Of a stretch of DNA of 64,000 nucleotides, positions 1 through 8,114 are shown piece by piece. A program made the position numbers and the translations under genes. A model generated the notes under the pieces. It had not been told where the DNA came from and searched no databases. It saw nothing but the letters and a program-made list of their open reading frames with translations. The DNA comes from Hymenobacter sp. DG01 (lineage in GTDB: Bacteria > Bacteroidota > Bacteroidia > Cytophagales > Hymenobacteraceae), in NCBI RefSeq assembly GCF_006352025.1, contig NZ_CP040936.1, forward strand, positions 2,108,001 through 2,172,000. The letters are read 5' to 3'. Position 1 is the first letter of the stretch. Every line of letters starts with the position of its first letter.

Positions 1-366
1 GTAGGCGTGAAGAATATTGAATCCAGCGTGGCTTTCGCCATACAGTCGGTACTGATTGTGGGGGTAGCCTGGGGGGTAGTGGCCTGGCAGGGGCACCTGG
101 GACAGGTAGCCGAAATTGACCGGCGCACCTGGCTGTTTCTGATTGCCGCCGGCGTTATCACCTGCCTTTCCTCCTTGTTCTCCTTTCAGGCCTTAAAAAT
201 GGGGCAGGCTTCGCGCACTTCGTCCTTCGATAAGATTTCCCTGGTTTTCTCTATCCTGCTGGCGGTATTCTTTCTCAAGGAGAAAGTCACCTGGCAGGTC
301 ATTCTGGGCGCGGCCCTGATGGCCACCGGAGCCGTGCTGATAGCCTTCACCCGGGAAAGTAACTAA
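1..366 (+). CDS. EamA-family transporter, C-terminal part (5' end outside window)
   Basis: The reading frame is open from the first base, so this is the 3' part of a gene; a GTG at 7 is unlikely to be the true start because the preceding codons stay in frame and read like family sequence. The 119 or so visible residues hold four hydrophobic segments typical of the EamA/DMT drug/metabolite transporter fold, ending in a short charged tail (FTRESN). EamA proteins export small metabolites across the inner membrane; the substrate cannot be told. Some Bacteroidota have a one-domain (about 140 aa) version, and this could be one of those with only its first helix missing. It converges with the next gene across an inverted repeat at 461-549. 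Confidence 0.75.
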   Translation, partial: VGVKNIESSVAFAIQSVLIVGVAWGVVAWQGHLGQVAEIDRRTWLFLIAAGVITCLSSLFSFQALKMGQASRTSSFDKISLVFSILLAVFFLKEKVTWQVILGAALMATGAVLIAFTRESN

Positions 367-460
367 GCCGCCTACCCCCTCTGCCGGCCCGAAGCCTCTG
401 GGGTTATGGCTGCAGGCACTTGCCCAACAGGTGGCCGGCCGGGCAGCCAATAAAGAAAGC

Positions 461-549
461 CATTCCGAGCTGGCCGGGAAGTTCCACCCGGCTTAAGCTG
501 GGTTACTGTGGCAACACCAGCTGGTGAGAGCTCCAGCCAGCTCGGAATG
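461..549. repeat. Inverted repeat with 14-nt perfect arms between convergent genes
   Basis: CATTCCGAGCTGGC at 461-474 is exactly complementary to GCCAGCTCGGAATG at 536-549. The arms are separated by 61 nt and sit between the ends of the convergent EamA and oxidoreductase genes. There is no clear T-run, so it may be a REP-like palindrome or a Rho-assisted end signal rather than a standard intrinsic terminator. Confidence 0.6.
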
Positions 550-566
550 ACGTTCTTCCGGGGAGG

Positions 567-1514
567 CTAGTCCACCGTTAGCACGATTTTGCCGGCGGCG
601 CGGCCGGTTTCGCTGTAGCGGTGCGCTTCGGCTGTTTCCGGGAGCGGAAAGGTTTTGTCGATGACGACGCGGATGGCGCCCGCCTGCAGCCAGGCCGAAA
701 TCAGAGCCAGATCGGTGCCGCGTTCCTTGGCCATGAACACATGCGCCGATTTGGTGGAAAACGCGGAAGCCAGCTTATCGGCCACCACGGCAACCGGATC
801 GGGGGTAGTGGTTACGTAGCGCCCATTACGACGCAAGGCGCCCTGGCAGGCCGTGAAGCTGCTTTTGCCCACGGCATCAAAAATCAGGTCGTAGCGGCTC
901 AGGTCTTTCGTAAAGTCGTGCTCCCGATGGTTGAGGACCCGGTCGGCACCCAGGCCGCGCACTAGCTCAGCGTTGTCGGGGCCACAGACGCCGGTTATCT
1001 CGCCTGCCCCCAGAGCCCGGGCAATCTGCACGGCAAATACTCCTACCCCACCAGCCGCGCCGTTAATCAGCACCCGGTCGCCGGAGAGTAGCTGGCCGTA
1101 GTCGTGCAGGCCCTGCAACGCCGTGAGGGCACCCAGGGGCACGGCCCCGGCTTCTTCGAAGCTGAGCTTTTCGGGAATGAAGGCCGCCACCGATTCAGCC
1201 AACAGAGCGTATTCGGCGTTGGCATTGCCGGCGCCATCGTTGGGCATGCCGTACACCCGGTCGCCTGGCTTGAACCGCGTCACGTTGGCCCCCACAGCGG
1301 CTACCTCCCCGGCTACGTCGCGGCCCGGAATCTTGGGAAACTTCTGCCCGGTAATAAGCTTCAGGTCGCCGCGCCGAATTTTCCAGTCCACGGGATTCAC
1401 ACTGCTGGCTCGCACCCGTACCAGAATCTGGTTGGGCTGGGGCATGGGGGTAGGCAGCTGGCCGTAGCGTAGCACTTCGGCGGGGCCGTACTCATTGAAA
1501 TAAATGGCGTTCAT
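567..1514 (-). CDS. NADPH:quinone oxidoreductase-like protein (zinc-independent MDR family)
   Basis: The 315-residue protein matches the medium-chain dehydrogenase/reductase superfamily, quinone-oxidoreductase branch. The N-terminal GroES-like half (residues 1-120) contains the IPGRDVAGEV segment. The Rossmann half carries the nucleotide-binding loop NGAAGGVGVFAVQIA at about 151-165. The cysteine/histidine ligands of zinc alcohol dehydrogenases are not evident, which fits the quinone reductase/zeta-crystallin type. It probably reduces quinones or enals with NADPH in the cytosol; the substrate is unknown. It stands alone, convergent with the EamA gene. The start is the first ATG of the frame and gives the usual MDR N terminus (MNAIYFNEYG). 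Confidence 0.85.
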   Translation of the reverse strand: MNAIYFNEYGPAEVLRYGQLPTPMPQPNQILVRVRASSVNPVDWKIRRGDLKLITGQKFPKIPGRDVAGEVAAVGANVTRFKPGDRVYGMPNDGAGNANAEYALLAESVAAFIPEKLSFEEAGAVPLGALTALQGLHDYGQLLSGDRVLINGAAGGVGVFAVQIARALGAGEITGVCGPDNAELVRGLGADRVLNHREHDFTKDLSRYDLIFDAVGKSSFTACQGALRRNGRYVTTTPDPVAVVADKLASAFSTKSAHVFMAKERGTDLALISAWLQAGAIRVVIDKTFPLPETAEAHRYSETGRAAGKIVLTVD

Positions 1515-1588
1515 CGGTACACAGGTTGGTTACGCAGCCTACGCAGGACCGATGTGCCAGGGTTAGGTCAGGGCAACACCTGATTGAC

Positions 1589-1930
1589 TTAACGGCTTAC
1601 TGGCGCGGACTTCACGAAGATTAGAGTGCTGCTACTATTGCCGTTGCCCATCTGGCCACCCGGAATGATGCCCTGTAGCACATAGCCCTGCTTTATGTAG
1701 GTGCTAACCAGCTTCTGAGACTGTTCGGCGACCATCTGACCATAGGTCTGGCTCTTGGCAGGCACGAATTTCTGGGTTTGCGCGGGCCCGCTTCCAGTAG
1801 AAACAGAAACGTAGAGGCGCCCGTTGTCCTGCCCTAGTTGCGCAGTCACAACCGCGGGGGCTTCCTGGGCAAGCACCGGGGAAACGCTTAGCACCAGCAG
1901 GCAGCTAACTACAAAGAGTAGCTTTTTCAT
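1589..1930 (-). CDS. Small secreted protein, paralogue of the pair at 53.9-54.6 kb
   Basis: The 113-residue product starts with a clear signal peptide (MKKLLFVVSCLLVLSVSPVLAQ), cleaved probably after VLA. An in-frame ATG twelve codons upstream (1966) would put polar residues before the signal, so 1930 is preferred. The mature part has a short beta-rich first half, then a probable helix (around YGQMVAEQSQKLVSTYIKQG), then a GYVLQG strand and a TLIFVKSAP tail. The same layout occurs in two adjacent genes at 53931-54254 and 54259-54606. I do not recognise a named family. Likely periplasmic or extracellular; function unknown. Confidence 0.65.
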   Translation of the reverse strand: MKKLLFVVSCLLVLSVSPVLAQEAPAVVTAQLGQDNGRLYVSVSTGSGPAQTQKFVPAKSQTYGQMVAEQSQKLVSTYIKQGYVLQGIIPGGQMGNGNSSSTLIFVKSAPVSR

Positions 1931-2192
1931 AGGAATTTGACTTAAGTACAACTGCCCAGTGCCCACACGAACTTCATGCTAGGAAACCGCTATACTTTCC
2001 GGTCAGGGTTTTGGGCCGGCTTTTCCTCCCGATGGGCGCTATTCGGGTACGAGACGGTACGCATACACGCAAAAAACCACCGCATCCAAAGGACGCGGCG
2101 GTTCCACACATCGAAAGCGCACTCCCCTCAGACTACGCCCGATGATGCTACGTGCGCGGAGCTACTGCCCCGGCGCACCGGTTTTTCGGTAT

Positions 2193-2873
2193 CTAGCGGG
2201 CAGGCGTGCCGCTCGGCGCAGCAGGCGCGGCGGCTTCGTCGGCGGCCTGCGTGCCGTAGATGTGCTCCAGCTCCGTGATGAGGTCGTCCTCTACCTTGAG
2301 GTCCTTGAGCAGGCCTTCCTTGATATCATATACCAGTCCGTGCAGGCGCGGGGGCTTGGCACCTTTACGGGCGTTCTGGATGATGCTGGTTTTGGCCAGG
2401 TTGCGCACCTGCTCCATTACGTTCAGCTCTACCAGCCGGCGCAGGCGGGCCGCCTCGTCGGAAATGGCCAGGAACTCCGTTTCGTGCACCCGGATTACGT
2501 CGCGAATGTTGGTCAGCCAGTTGTCAATCAGGCCAAACTGCTTGTTATCGGCCGCTGCTGCTACCCCACCGCAGCCGTAGTGGCCTACCACCATAATGTC
2601 TTCCACACCGAGCACCTCCACGGCGTACTGCAGCACCGAAAGCAGGTTGAAATCGGTGTTCACCACCATGTTGGCGATGTTACGGTGCACAAACATCTCG
2701 CCGGGGCCGGTGCCGGTAATGGCAGAGGCCGGCACGCGCGAATCCGAGCACCCGATGAACAGGTACTTCGGCTTCTGCCCATTGGCCAGGCGGTTGAAGA
2801 AATCGGGGTCCTGGGCTTGCTTTTCGCTAACCCATTTGCGGTTATTTTCCAGAATTGGCTCGATGCCTTTCAT
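2193..2873 (-). CDS. Beta-class carbonic anhydrase
   Basis: The 226-residue protein has the complete zinc site of beta-carbonic anhydrases: Cys42-x-Asp44-x-Arg46 in GCSDSRVPAS, and His98 and Cys101 in GHYGCGGV. It interconverts CO2 and bicarbonate in the cytosol. The last 15 or so residues are an Ala/Pro-rich tail. It lies 85 nt downstream of a SulP transporter gene on the same strand, and such pairs are commonly read as bicarbonate uptake/conversion modules. The start at 2873 gives the standard N terminus (MKGIEPILENNRKW). Confidence 0.95.
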   Translation of the reverse strand: MKGIEPILENNRKWVSEKQAQDPDFFNRLANGQKPKYLFIGCSDSRVPASAITGTGPGEMFVHRNIANMVVNTDFNLLSVLQYAVEVLGVEDIMVVGHYGCGGVAAAADNKQFGLIDNWLTNIRDVIRVHETEFLAISDEAARLRRLVELNVMEQVRNLAKTSIIQNARKGAKPPRLHGLVYDIKEGLLKDLKVEDDLITELEHIYGTQAADEAAAPAAPSGTPAR

Positions 2874-2958
2874 ATGCAGGGAAAAGTGGAGAGGTAAATG
2901 AGGGGAACAATGTGGGTCTGGTCAGGCAACTCGCGGGCCGCTTCAGCACCCGTGTCGG

Positions 2959-4563
2959 CTAGTGCCCCAGCACATGTACTTGCTGAATGCCGCGCAGCTC
3001 CAGCCCAATACCGCGCTCAGGGGCCGAGAGCCGGAAGTTCTCAATTGCTTCCAGCACATCGTAATCGATAAAGGATGAATCGGACCCATCAATGAGCACT
3101 TGGGAGTTAGGCGGAAGCTCGTCAAGTACTTTTACGATGCTGGCCTTGTTAAGGAACGAGACTTGCTCCGATAATTTCAGGTGTATGGGCCCACCGGCCT
3201 GCGAGGCTGGCCGGCTCAGGAAATACGCCGACTCGTAGTTGGCCTTCAGAATGTAGAAGATACCTACTACCAGCCCCACGGTTACGCCCTTCAGCAGATC
3301 GGTGAAAAGGATGGCAATAATCGTGACGATGAAGGGCAGAAACTGCTGCCAGCCCAGCTTCCACTGGGTGCGGTACAGGGAGGGCTTCGTGAGCTTGAAA
3401 CCCACCATCAGCAGCACGGCGGCCAGCGCCGAGAGCGGAATCCGGTTCAGTACGGGCTCCAGGAACAGCAGGCTGGTGAGCAGCAGCAGCCCGTGAAAGA
3501 AAGCCGACATGCGGGTTTGGCCCCCAGCGTTGATGTTGGCCGAGCTGCGCACGATAACCGCCGTCATGGGCAGGCCCCCAAGCAGGCCGCTCAGGATGTT
3601 GCCTACCCCCTGGGCCAGCAGCTCGCGGTTGGTGGGCGTCACCCGCTTGTGGGGGTCCAGCTTGTCCACGGCTTCCACGCTCAGCAGGGTTTCCAGGGAG
3701 GCCACAATGCCAATGGTGAAGGCCACAGTGTAAGTGGCAGGCCGCTGGAAGGCAGCCCAGTCGGGGGACGTGAAGATGCGGGTGAAATCCTGCCAGGCCG
3801 TAATAGAGGGCAGGGTTACCAGGTGCTCGGGCCGAATACGAAGTACGGGCGCGGCCACATCCAGTAGGCTGTTCAGGCCTATGGAAATCACCACCACCAC
3901 CAGGGCCCCCGGCACCAGCCGCAGAAAGGCAACGTGCTTGCTTAGCGTATCCCAGGAGAGCAGAATGGCCAGTGAAACCAGCCCCACCAGTGCCGAGCCG
4001 GCACTGATACCGCCCATGGCCGACTGAATGGCCGAGAAGGTGTTCTGCCCGTTGAACTGCAGGAAGTCCATGTCCTCGAAGTAGTCTGAGTCAGCGCCTA
4101 CAAAGTGCGGAATCTGCTTCAGAATCAGGATCAGGCCGATGGCAGCCAGCATTCCCCGGATAACGGAGGTAGGGAAGTAAAGCCCGATGATACCGGCCTT
4201 GGCTACCCCCAGCACCAACTGCAGCACCCCGGCTAGCACGGTGGCCGCCAGCACGGCCTCGAAAGAGCCCAGCGTGCTCAGGGCCGAGAGAATAATGGCC
4301 GTGAGGCCGGCGGCCGGGCCGCTTACGCTCAGCTGGGAGCCACTGACCCAAGATACCACTACTCCCCCTATAATACCCGCTATGATGCCCGCCAGCAGCG
4401 GAGCGCCCGAAGCCAGGGAGATGCCCAGGCACAAGGGCAGGGCCACCAGAAATACCACCAGCCCGGCGGGCAGGTCTTTACCCAGCGTCTGGAAAGGCGA
4501 GGTAGGCACATTTGGCGGTTGCTGAAGCACCGGTGCTTCGGTAACCGAAGGAGTCTTTAACAT
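2959..4563 (-). CDS. SulP-family anion transporter (probable bicarbonate importer)
   Basis: The 534-residue membrane protein begins with the SulP signature region (DLPAGLVVFLVALPLCLGIS, about residues 29-48) and has the usual run of 10-14 hydrophobic segments, including the conserved PMTAVIVRSSANINAGGQTR stretch. After the last membrane segment, roughly the final 90 residues form a compact STAS-like domain (QVLIDGSDSSFIDYDVLEAI). The family moves sulfate or bicarbonate; the carbonic anhydrase directly downstream favours bicarbonate here, by inference. Length is typical. The gene begins about 190 nt from the downstream end of the sensor kinase gene; AT-rich DNA at about 4630-4690 could hold its promoter. 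Confidence 0.9.
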   Translation of the reverse strand: MLKTPSVTEAPVLQQPPNVPTSPFQTLGKDLPAGLVVFLVALPLCLGISLASGAPLLAGIIAGIIGGVVVSWVSGSQLSVSGPAAGLTAIILSALSTLGSFEAVLAATVLAGVLQLVLGVAKAGIIGLYFPTSVIRGMLAAIGLILILKQIPHFVGADSDYFEDMDFLQFNGQNTFSAIQSAMGGISAGSALVGLVSLAILLSWDTLSKHVAFLRLVPGALVVVVISIGLNSLLDVAAPVLRIRPEHLVTLPSITAWQDFTRIFTSPDWAAFQRPATYTVAFTIGIVASLETLLSVEAVDKLDPHKRVTPTNRELLAQGVGNILSGLLGGLPMTAVIVRSSANINAGGQTRMSAFFHGLLLLTSLLFLEPVLNRIPLSALAAVLLMVGFKLTKPSLYRTQWKLGWQQFLPFIVTIIAILFTDLLKGVTVGLVVGIFYILKANYESAYFLSRPASQAGGPIHLKLSEQVSFLNKASIVKVLDELPPNSQVLIDGSDSSFIDYDVLEAIENFRLSAPERGIGLELRGIQQVHVLGH

Positions 4564-4748
4564 ACGGGAGGGGAGTTGAGGCGGGCGAACAGTTTCGGAG
4601 GTAGCCCAGGGGCACCTCCGAGTGTATGCAATGCTACAGCTCAGTTGTTAAGACCCAATTAAAAGCACGTTAAAAGCAAATTAAAACCAGAAACTGACCT
4701 TAGCGGCGGGGTTGAAACCGGGGAAAATGATACCTGCCGGCCATGCCC

Positions 4749-6155
4749 CTACACCACCGCAGCTGGCAGGTCGAGGGTGACGGCTGTGCCCTGGCCCAAC
4801 TGGCTTTCCACGTACACGTGCCCCCCGTGCAGGTCCATGATTTTGGCGGTGAGGGGTAGCCCAATACCGTGTCCGGGCACGTTGCGCACAGTTTCAGCCC
4901 GGAAGAAGGGCACAAATACCTGTTGGCGGTCGGCCTCCGTCATGCCTACCCCCTTGTCGCGCACCACCAGCTGCACCCGGCTCTGCGAGGCCGTGAGCGT
5001 AGCCACCACCGGATCGGAGCATCCGGCCGAAAACTTGCAGGCATTTTCTAAAATGTTCAGAAAGGCTGACAGCAGCAGGGGTTCGTTGCCGGGCACCCCG
5101 TAGGGCACCCGGCGCCGGTTGTCGGCGGGCTCACTGAACTCCAGGTCGATGCGGCAGGTAGGGTGGCGGCGGTGGACCTCCTCGTGGGCCTGGAGCAGTA
5201 GCTCATCTACCCGGATCAGGCTCAGGGGCACCTGCGAGGGGTCGTCGGAGGCGCGGGCAATCTGCAGCAGACCGTTGGTGAGGTCCTTGAGCAGGCGGGC
5301 CGCGTCGAGGGTATTCTGTAGCACACGCCGGTATTCCTGGGTGCTGCGCTCCTGCTGCAGCAGGGCCACCTCCAGCTGCCCGATGATGGCCGTGAGGGGG
5401 GTGCGCAACTCATGGGAGGCGTCGCGGACAAAGGTGCGCTGCCCAGCAAAAGCGGTTTCGAGGCGGTTGAGCAGGCTATTGAAGCGCTGCGCCAGCAACG
5501 ACACCTCATCCTGCCCATCGGACTGAGACAGGCGGCGGTGCAGGTCGGAGGCCGTAATGCTATCCACCTCCTGAATAATGCGCTGCATGGGCTTGAGGGC
5601 CTGCCCGGCAAAGAAAAATCCGCCAATACCCACTATCACGAAGGAAGCCAGCAGGCCCGTTACCAGCACCGTCAGCAGGTCGCCCATTTTCTGGCGGCTG
5701 TCGGCATCCACCGAGGAGGCCACCACCACAAAGTCGCCGCGCCGGGCGTCGCGGTAGAGCATGCCCACCGTCTGGCGATAGTCGCGCTCCTGAACTACTT
5801 CCCGACCTTCTTCGCGCACAGCGGCCAGCAGCTCCTGCGGCACGGGCTCCGGGCCGTCGCGCCCTTCCTTGAACACTACCTGATTGCGGGCATCGAATAC
5901 GCGCACTTCCTCCTGGGGCAGGGTCCGGTAGAATTGCCGCAGGTAGCGCCGGTAGGAGGCGCGGCTGACTTCGTCGGCGCGGTTGGTACCGTCCAGGTAA
6001 ACGTGCGCCACAATCCGGGCCCGGGCAAACAGGCTTTCACTGAAGAAGTCGCGCCTGGAGGTGTAGGTGAAGTAGTAAATGGCCACCGAAAACAGCAGCA
6101 GCGTAACGGCCAGAATAAGGGCGAACTGCAGCGTCAGGCGCGTACGGATGGTCAT
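4749..6155 (-). CDS. Two-component sensor histidine kinase
   Basis: The 468-residue protein has a classical membrane kinase layout: TM1 at about 9-29, an extracytoplasmic sensor of about 125 residues, TM2 at about 158-182, a HAMP linker, then HisKA with the H-box DASHELRTPLTAIIGQLE (phospho-acceptor His248), and a HATPase domain with N-box NILENACKF, G1 DKGVGMTEAD and G2 GHGIGLPL. It autophosphorylates His248 and passes the phosphate to the response regulator encoded just upstream (6315-6992). The stimulus is unknown. Regulator and kinase are on one strand, separated by about 160 nt filled by an inverted-repeat element (6161-6312), so the two may be differently expressed. Confidence 0.95.
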   Translation of the reverse strand: MTIRTRLTLQFALILAVTLLLFSVAIYYFTYTSRRDFFSESLFARARIVAHVYLDGTNRADEVSRASYRRYLRQFYRTLPQEEVRVFDARNQVVFKEGRDGPEPVPQELLAAVREEGREVVQERDYRQTVGMLYRDARRGDFVVVASSVDADSRQKMGDLLTVLVTGLLASFVIVGIGGFFFAGQALKPMQRIIQEVDSITASDLHRRLSQSDGQDEVSLLAQRFNSLLNRLETAFAGQRTFVRDASHELRTPLTAIIGQLEVALLQQERSTQEYRRVLQNTLDAARLLKDLTNGLLQIARASDDPSQVPLSLIRVDELLLQAHEEVHRRHPTCRIDLEFSEPADNRRRVPYGVPGNEPLLLSAFLNILENACKFSAGCSDPVVATLTASQSRVQLVVRDKGVGMTEADRQQVFVPFFRAETVRNVPGHGIGLPLTAKIMDLHGGHVYVESQLGQGTAVTLDLPAAVV

Positions 6156-6160
6156 GGATC

Positions 6161-6312
6161 AGTTGTCGGTTGTGAATTGCCGGTTGCTGGTTGCCAGTTA
6201 CGAGTTAACAGGGGTGAGTTGTGGGAGAATATGCTGATAGAGGGCATTGTGGCGCATCGGCTGAGAACTGGCAACCGGCAACTCACAACTGACAACTCAC
6301 TCCTGGCAACTG
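6161..6312. repeat. Imperfect palindromic element (family A), same family as 60370-60465
   Basis: The left part (6161-6205) reads as repeats of GTTGTCGGTTGTGAATTGCC and GGTTGCCAGTT. The right part (6263-6312) holds the complementary GAACTGGCAACCGGCAACT, CACAACTGACAACTCAC and GGCAACTGA. The arms are separated by about 57 nt. The element fills nearly all of the gap between the response regulator stop and the kinase start. A closely related arm pair occurs inside the ddl fusion gene. It carries no ORF of its own. Confidence 0.75.
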
Positions 6313-6314
6313 AA

Positions 6315-6992
6315 TCAGTCTTCCTTCATCACGTAGCCCATGCCTACCAGGGTGTGGATCAGCTTGGGGGTAAAATCTTTATCGAGCTTTTTGCGCAAGA
6401 AGTTGATGTACACGTCGATGACGTTAGAGCCGGTATCGAAGGACGTTTCCCAGACGTGCTCCAGAATATCAACGCGCGAGACTACACGGTTCTGGTTGCG
6501 CAGCAGGTACTCGAGCAGGGCAAACTCGCGGGCGGTCAGCTGAATTACCTGCCCGGCCCGCTGCACAACCTTGCGCACGGGGTCCAGGGTAAGGTCGGCC
6601 AGGCGCAGTACGGCTTCGGCCGCCGGCGACTCGTGGCGGCGGCGGGCCAGGGCCCGGATGCGGGCCAGCAGCTCCTGAAAGGCGAAGGGCTTGACCAGGT
6701 AGTCATCGGCTCCGGCATCGAGGCCCCGAATTTTGTCGTCGGTTTCGCCCAGGGCCGTGAGCATTAGAATGGGCACACTAGTGTCCTGGGCCCGCACCTG
6801 GCGGCACACCTCCAGCCCGCTCAGGCCGGGCAGCAGCGTGTCGAGAATCAGTAGGTCGTAGCCGCCGGCCTGGGCCAAGCGCAGGCCCAGCAGGCCATCG
6901 GCGGCCAGGTCAACGGTGTAGTGCTGCTCCGTCAGGCCTTGATGCAGAAAGGAGGCCACTTTCGGTTCGTCTTCAACCAGCAGAATTTTCAT
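6315..6992 (-). CDS. OmpR/PhoB-family response regulator
   Basis: The 225-residue protein has a receiver domain (residues 1-115) with the acidic pocket VEDEP, the phospho-acceptor Asp51 in LLILDTLLPG, and the conserved Lys in LVKPFAF. A C-terminal winged-helix DNA-binding domain follows (about 130-222, with LTAREFALLEYLLRN and NVIDVYINFLRKKL). It controls transcription in response to the adjacent histidine kinase. It is the first gene of the pair, and its 3' end abuts the palindromic element. Targets are unknown; the polysaccharide locus starts divergently just upstream, which makes it a possible but unproven target. Confidence 0.95.
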   Translation of the reverse strand: MKILLVEDEPKVASFLHQGLTEQHYTVDLAADGLLGLRLAQAGGYDLLILDTLLPGLSGLEVCRQVRAQDTSVPILMLTALGETDDKIRGLDAGADDYLVKPFAFQELLARIRALARRRHESPAAEAVLRLADLTLDPVRKVVQRAGQVIQLTAREFALLEYLLRNQNRVVSRVDILEHVWETSFDTGSNVIDVYINFLRKKLDKDFTPKLIHTLVGMGYVMKED

Positions 6993-7270
6993 GGGCAGGC
7001 ATACGCAAGTTCAGGCGGGCAAGGTAGCGCCTTAACCCTAGACCCGCTGAAATACGGCTCCACCACAACCGCCAGGACCTAAATTGCGTTGCCTGTACAA
7101 ATACTAATAATTATCGAAATAATTTTAATATTCCTTGTTATTATAGATTACATCCAATACGTTTATGGAAATATTCCATGCAGTTTTTACCCAACTTCCT
7201 TCTTTTTCATCTTCTCTCTGCTTTTCGCCGGTAGCTGCTCTCCCTGCCTCACTCCTCTCCCCCTGCCGCT

Positions 7271-8065
7271 ATGCTCCCCACGTTCTACCGCTTCGGTCGT
7301 ACTCTGTTATTGTCCTTACTGCTTGTTTTGCCAGCCCTCACGGGCTGCGTATCCCAGAAGAATTTACCGTATCTGCAGGGCAAAAACTACAACGCGCGCA
7401 CGCCGGTAGCCACTGACAATGCCCCGCAGCGCTACCGCATCCAGCCCGGCGACGTGCTCAGCATTCGGGTGCAGAGCGTGCAGCCCCAGCTCAACGACCT
7501 GTTCAACACCGTGGACTCGCGGGCCGTGTTCAACGGCGACCCGGGCAACCTGTACCTGACGGGCTACTCCGTGGATGAGGCCGGCACCATTAACCTACCC
7601 ACCGTGGGCAAGCTGAAGGTGCAGGGCCTCACGGTGGAGGAAGCCCAGACCCAGACCCAGCTGCAGGTGGCCCGCTACGTGCGCGACGCCAACGTGCTGG
7701 TGAAGCTGCTCTCCTTTAAGGTAACGGTACTGGGCGAGGTGCGCAATCCGGGCCGCTACTTTGTGTACAACGCTCAGTGCACCGTGCTGGAGGGCCTGGG
7801 CCTGGCCGGCGACCTAACCGAGTTCGGCAACCGCAACAACGTGAAGCTGATCCGGCAGACGGCCAAAGGCTCGGAGGTGGTGCTGCTCAACCTCACTGAT
7901 CCAGCCCTGCTCAGCTCCCCCTACTTCTACCTGCTGCCCAACGATGCCCTGTACGTGGAGCCCCTGAAGGCCCGCACCGACCGGGGCAATGCCACCAACC
8001 TGGCCCTGGTGTTCTCGGGCGTTTCGGCCCTGGCCCTGATTCTGAGTTACCTGAAGGTTTTCTAA
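7271..8065 (+). CDS. Wza-like polysaccharide export lipoprotein (OPX, short type)
   Basis: The 264-residue protein has a lipoprotein signal (LLLSLLLVLPALTGC, lipid-anchored Cys at about residue 26), a Poly_export domain (YRIQPGDVLSIRVQSVQ and a second part containing GTINLPTVGKLKVQGLTVEEAQ) and an SLBB-type domain (VTVLGEVRNPGRYFVYN). It ends in a hydrophobic helix (ALVFSGVSALALILSYL). E. coli Wza is about 100 residues longer, so this is the short form common in Bacteroidota, with a C-terminal membrane helix in place of a long barrel segment. It forms the outer-membrane exit of the exopolysaccharide machine with the Wzc-like protein 49 nt downstream. It is the first gene of the plus-strand operon and is preceded by an AT-rich (7080-7170) and then pyrimidine-rich leader. 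Confidence 0.92.
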   Translation: MLPTFYRFGRTLLLSLLLVLPALTGCVSQKNLPYLQGKNYNARTPVATDNAPQRYRIQPGDVLSIRVQSVQPQLNDLFNTVDSRAVFNGDPGNLYLTGYSVDEAGTINLPTVGKLKVQGLTVEEAQTQTQLQVARYVRDANVLVKLLSFKVTVLGEVRNPGRYFVYNAQCTVLEGLGLAGDLTEFGNRNNVKLIRQTAKGSEVVLLNLTDPALLSSPYFYLLPNDALYVEPLKARTDRGNATNLALVFSGVSALALILSYLKVF

Positions 8066-8114
8066 GCCTGTCCTTCCCCCTTTCCCGCGCTCCTCTCACC
8101 TAACCTGTTCTGGC

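Noticed and set aside
5412..6767. Plus-strand open frame of about 450 codons opposite the kinase and regulator genes
   Set aside because: It is antisense to two genes with full sets of catalytic motifs, and its protein has the His/Gln/Gly-rich look of a reverse-frame shadow in GC-rich DNA.
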